A stretch of DNA of 64,000 nucleotides from Akebia trifoliata (Eukaryota; Streptophyta; Magnoliopsida; Ranunculales; Lardizabalaceae). Under the pieces are notes generated by a model that had not been told where the DNA came from, did not search any database, and saw only the letters and a program-made list of their open reading frames with translations. Positions 60,401 to 64,000 of the stretch are shown one piece after another; the stretch's first letter is position 1; each line of letters starts with the position of its first letter. The translations under genes and the position numbers were made by a program. Location of the stretch: positions 47,941,220-48,005,219 of the forward strand of contig CM030714.1 in NCBI GenBank assembly GCA_017979445.1. Reading direction: 5' to 3'.

Positions 60401-61549
60401 TTTTTTGGTACAAAACATGTTGGATTGGTGGATCAATCCTCCCGATTGACAACAATCTTTTTATTTTTTAATCATTTTCATTGGTAACGACATTTATCAC
60501 CGAATGTCCAACCAATTGCTTATACAGGAAGATTACTAATTTTCTCAAGGAATATCTTTCCATCTCGACGTTTTTTTTTCATTTTATGAATGGTCGACTA
60601 ACCTGAATCAGTTGTCTTGGCAATGATTTCAGACCTAACTTTATCACTTATTGGGTGAATTAAACTCTAAGGTACCCCATCAAAAGAAGGATCTAATTTT
60701 CTGTGGCATGAAATAATTCCTTTTCATTTTGAATAAAAACTTAAAAGGTCTGTTGAGACCCACTTGGGGTGATTGATTTCAAGTTAAATGTGTTGAGTCC
60801 ACTTCAATGAGAAGCATACCAAAAGGAGAAAATTAAAGTTGGAAACTGATAGTATCCTTCCTTTATTGCCATTATTGTTGCCACACCATCTTAAAAGTCT
60901 AAATTGGTAGATGGTCTTTTAATATTTTTATGGTGTGAACCTTCGAATCTACAACCACAACATCCCTCGGCATAGGGTTCACAACGTGAAACAAAATCGA
61001 TATTTGACGGATGAAGGCGTCAAAATTTTCATTGTCGAATATATTTTTTAGACGGGCCAAAACCGTTAAATTAATGGGGGATGAGAGAAATTCGACGACT
61101 CTAAACAATTAAATCTGGGGAACACCAAAATTTCATCAATCATAGACAGTCAAAATTAGCAAGTCTTGACTCGTTGGATTTTTCAATTTTCACGTTGTGG
61201 TTTGATGAGTGTCTCAAAACACTGAATTATACGCATGTTTCCCAAACATTTATCTTAATTTTTGTTCTTATTTCTCCGTATTAAGATAATAATCATGATA
61301 AACCTCAAAAATACCTTCCTCTTGTCCCTCTTCTTCTTGCTAATTCTCTGTAATTTTTTAATTTTTCTTTGAGAGAAAGAGTTCTTGTAGAAGTGAGATT
61401 TCAAGAGTGTTTTTCTTTTATCTTCGTTATTTAATTTCTCTTTGTAATTCCATTGAAAGATTATCAAGTTGAGAATCAAATTGCAACATAGACTTACTTT
61501 ATCATCTTCTCTACCATATTATCTTTCTTTTACTATTGATGTAATTTGT
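57466..61549. other. Intergenic, no gene supported
   Basis: AT-rich sequence with scattered repeat words: 'agggctattaatggattgaat' at about 58288 is a GTCAATGG-like end, and a (CT)n tract lies at 59107-59120. A minus-strand 69-codon frame at 60899-61108 has protein-like composition (FIRQISILFHVVNP, DVVVVDSKVHTIKIL) but I do not recognise it and no continuation was found. Confidence 0.5.
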
Positions 61550-62170
61550 TCCTCACAATGATCGACTAAACTCTCTATATATAGGTCAATAATGTCGGAG
61601 TGAGTCTATCTTGTTCTTGTTTAAACAATTATTTCATAATTGCTTTAATTGTGCTTGTGAGAAGTTTATCAAGATCAGATTATCCGATTTATATTGATTG
61701 TCCTCATTTTGATGATCCATACTTAGATAAGATCAAGCTTGATCACGCTTAATGATAACTTAAGATATAAATCTGATAATACCATTTTGATTCACTAATC
61801 ACTTATACTATTGGATTTATCTACAAGAGTATTAATCGAATTATCTTCAAATCCACGAATAATGGTTTGTTGCGTGGATTGTGATCAAATTAGGATTGTT
61901 AGACTACCAAGATTACTCAAATTAGGATTATTAATCAATTCAATCTTCGCAAGATTACTTGTGAAAATTGAATTGATTTCTCTAGCTTTTACCTTGTTTC
62001 AATCTCTATTTTTTCTTCAATTTCATTACTACTTAGCTGCAATTTTTTAATTTGTCTTAAAAATCTATTTTCAAAATTTTGTTTTGATTTCAATTTGAAG
62101 GAAAAGTTAAATCACCTTTGTCACTGTGAAACAAATCTTACTTACTAAAGTTTATTTTAATATTTGCTTA
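61550..62170 (+). repeat. Dispersed repeat, copy of 21240-21800
   Basis: Same order of blocks as the first copy: 'tttgttcctcacaatgatcg', 'cttgtgagaagtttatcaag', 'gataagatcaagcttgatca', 'ttgttgcgtggattg', 'acttagctgcaatttttt' and 'tcacctttgtcactgtgaa'. No coding capacity. 62171-62727 shows nothing further. Confidence 0.55.
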
Positions 62171-62726
62171 ATCCTACATTTATGCAATCTACATAGCATC
62201 GATCATGATTGTCCATGGATTGATTGGTATAAATACATTCAATGGTGGAATACAATGATTCAAATTCCTAATAATTAAGATTATTCATTCGACCAAAAGG
62301 TCTGGACTTGGGATTGGGATAATCAAAATAGTTTTGGATTGGATCATAATAAGAAATCTAATGTATTATAGAGGTGATTTTCGTTCACTTACACCTTAAG
62401 ATGAATAATGATGTCAACTTCCGTCAAATCACCTGCTCTGAGCACCAATGTGGTATCTATCAAAAATATTCCAATCATGAACCTATTACATTATCGACAT
62501 TATTAAAAATAAAAATTTCAATTCAGTAAATTTACAATATCATCCAAACAAATGACTTCTTTAGTTTTATATATTACTTTTTACCAAATTTTTTAAAAAG
62601 AATTTTTGAGTAAAATACAAATTACAAGTGAACTTTTCCTATACCGTATCTGTATGTAACCAAATCACTAACTTTCTAGTATAGTTAGTAGTGTTAAAAT
62701 GTAATGATTTTGGCGATGATGATCTT

Positions 62727-62727
<1 letters not shown>

Positions 62728-62774
<47 letters not shown>
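62728..62774. repeat. (CA)n(TA)n microsatellite
   Basis: A CA run (62728-62746) passes into a TA run (62746-62774), just upstream of the Harbinger-like MITE. Confidence 0.9.
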
Positions 62775-62810
62775 GCTCCCATTAGTTTTTTTGGGACATC
62801 AAAACACTTA

Positions 62811-63528
62811 GGGTATGTTTGATTGCATGGAAAGTCACTTTCCATGGAATTTGAAATCCATGGAAAATTAGTAGTGGAAAATAGGTAGGGTTGGAAAATC
62901 AAATTCCATTGTTTGATTTCACTTGGATAAAATCATGGAAAAAATATGAGAAAAAAGAAGAAGAGGAGAAGGAAAAAGAAGAAGAGGAGAGGAGGGGGAG
63001 AGGAAGAAGAAGATGACAAGGAAGAGGAAAAGGGGAGGATGTGGCGGCGATGGTGGCGACGGCGATGGTAGCGGTGGCGACAACGGAGGTAAGTGAGGAA
63101 GATGGGGGGAAAACGTGGTGGTGGTGGTGGTGCCAAAGGAGGTGAGTGATGGAGAAGAAGGAGAAGAAGAAGAGAAAGAGAGAGAGAAGGTGGTCGGAGA
63201 CGGAGCCGACGGTGACGGTGACGGTGACGGCGATGGAGATGACGACGGCGGCGACGGAGATGACGACGGCGGCGACGATGAGGTTAGTGTAATGGTGGTG
63301 GTGGTGGTGGTAGTGGTGGTGGTAGGGAAGAATTGAGGATGGAAAATATGGGTGGATTTCATTTTCCCACCCATATGGGTGGGAAAGTGAAATCCATGAT
63401 TCAGTGGACTTTTGGAATGGGGTGGAAAATGAATTTCCATTTCCATGTGCAATCAAACACTTGAAAAATGTCATTTTCCATGGAAATTGATTTTCCACCC
63501 TATTTTCCATGTGCAATCAAACATACCC
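62811..63528. mobile_element. PIF/Harbinger-like MITE (718 bp) with TTA duplication and GC-rich core
   Basis: Ends GGGTATGTTTGATTGCATGG and complement GGGTATGTTTGATTGCACAT; flanks are TTA at 62808-62810 and 63529-63531. GGG-type ends with a TTA duplication are typical of PIF/Harbinger (Tourist-like) elements. The subterminal regions repeat 'ttttccatggaaa' and 'gaaatccatg' in both orientations. The core (62940-63330) is a GAA/GGA tract followed by GGTGACGGTGACGG and GGTGGTGGT repeats. Long minus-strand frames here are products of the repeats. Confidence 0.8.
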
Positions 63529-63531
63529 TTA

Positions 63532-64000
63532 GTTTCACTACTAAAATACGTAAAATAGCAATATATAATTGATTAAGAAACATATCAGGTATCCATTGAT
63601 ATCCTTAGTTCAGTTGACATTGAAGATGTAATTTCAAGGTTTAAACCACAAATTAAATGGTACTTAAAATTTAATATTTTGTTCAAATACAATAAAAAAA
63701 TATTTACATTTTTCTATTAGTTTTTACACAGTTACCTATTTATACATCTTTTAATAATTTGTATATTTTACTTTTATAACAAAAATTCTCATACTAATGC
63801 TTAACATCACACATAAATTCCTTCCAGTTGATGTTGAAATGGGTTTGATACCTATTCTAAAACCATGCGTATGTGTTTTTTTCCTTCCCTCGTGCATTCT
63901 TTTGTTGATTGAATGTTGACTGATGTGGCACATTGAAATACTGGTCCAAGGCTTCCAGCTAAAGCATGAGGAACATGCCTGTCCCGCCCACTCCAGCCCA
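63532..64000. other. Window end, no gene seen
   Basis: AT-rich sequence, becoming more GC-rich only in the last 60 bases. No coding or repeat assignment. Confidence 0.5.

Noticed and set aside
60899..61108. 69-codon minus-strand frame with protein-like composition
   Set aside because: I do not recognise it, and neighbouring frames show no continuation or splice-linked exons. Left as unexplained; a BLASTP search would decide.
62899..63516. 205- and 177-codon minus-strand frames rich in His, Thr, Ser and Pro
   Set aside because: They lie wholly within the Harbinger-like MITE and derive from GGTGGT, GGTGAC and GAAGAA repeats; no domain or conserved feature.
1..64000. CRISPR array, bacterial operons, phage genes
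   Set aside because: No regularly spaced direct repeats with unique spacers. Repeats are microsatellites or plant transposons, and genes are intron-containing plant genes.

Overview
The window is nuclear DNA of a flowering plant. It is AT-rich, has GT-AG introns, and carries plant-specific families: a CIN-type TCP factor with a miR319 site, a SPEAR/TIE adaptor, an ATL-type RING-H2 protein and NCL exchangers. It is heavily populated by plant transposons (L1-type LINE, CACTA, Copia remnants, tRNA-derived SINEs, Mutator-like and PIF/Harbinger-like MITEs). The species cannot be fixed from the sequence; nothing conflicts with a eudicot or a basal dicot lineage.

Layout. (1) 0.6-7.7 kb, +: nine-exon NCL-type Na+/Ca2+ exchanger-like gene, 689 aa, with an internally duplicated EF-hand exon pair. 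(2) 7.7-22.2 kb: transposon block made of a decayed Copia LTR/PBS fragment, a Mutator-like MITE, a 5'-truncated LINE with almost intact ORF2, and a complete 7.85-kb CACTA element (12618-20465, ATG target duplication). The CACTA element has lost most of its transposase and carries fragments of DPH5, a class I KNOX gene and a P-type Ca2+-ATPase. A second, inverted Copia LTR/PBS fragment closes the block. (3) 22-33 kb: AT-rich intergenic DNA with MITEs and a LINE tail. (4) 33.1-38.8 kb, +: second NCL gene, seven exons, 580 aa, of ordinary family architecture. (5) 41.4-43.0 kb, -: five-exon SPEAR/TIE gene, 398 aa. (6) 44.2-48.0 kb: diverged tandem duplication of non-coding DNA. (7) 48-53.5 kb: MITEs and two tRNA-derived SINEs. 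(8) 53.7-54.2 kb, -: ATL-like RING-H2 gene. (9) 55.5-56.6 kb, -: single-exon TCP4-like gene with miR319 site and upstream ORF. (10) 57-64 kb: no gene seen; one PIF/Harbinger-like MITE.

Functional links. The two NCL genes are a local duplicate pair predicted to handle Ca2+/Na+ at an internal membrane. They have diverged: the first gained two EF-hands and changed residues in its second alpha repeat, the second looks canonical. The SPEAR/TIE protein belongs to a family known to bind class II TCPs and recruit TOPLESS through EAR motifs, and a class II (CIN) TCP lies about 12.5 kb away on the same strand, so both members of a known protein partnership are physically linked.

Most striking observations: the gene-capturing CACTA element with a KNOX segment nested inside a DPH5 segment; the EF-hand exon duplication in the first NCL gene; and a Mutator-like MITE superfamily recognisable from 9-bp target duplications at seven sites. 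All gene models are read by eye from splice signals and family knowledge; none was tested against transcripts or databases.
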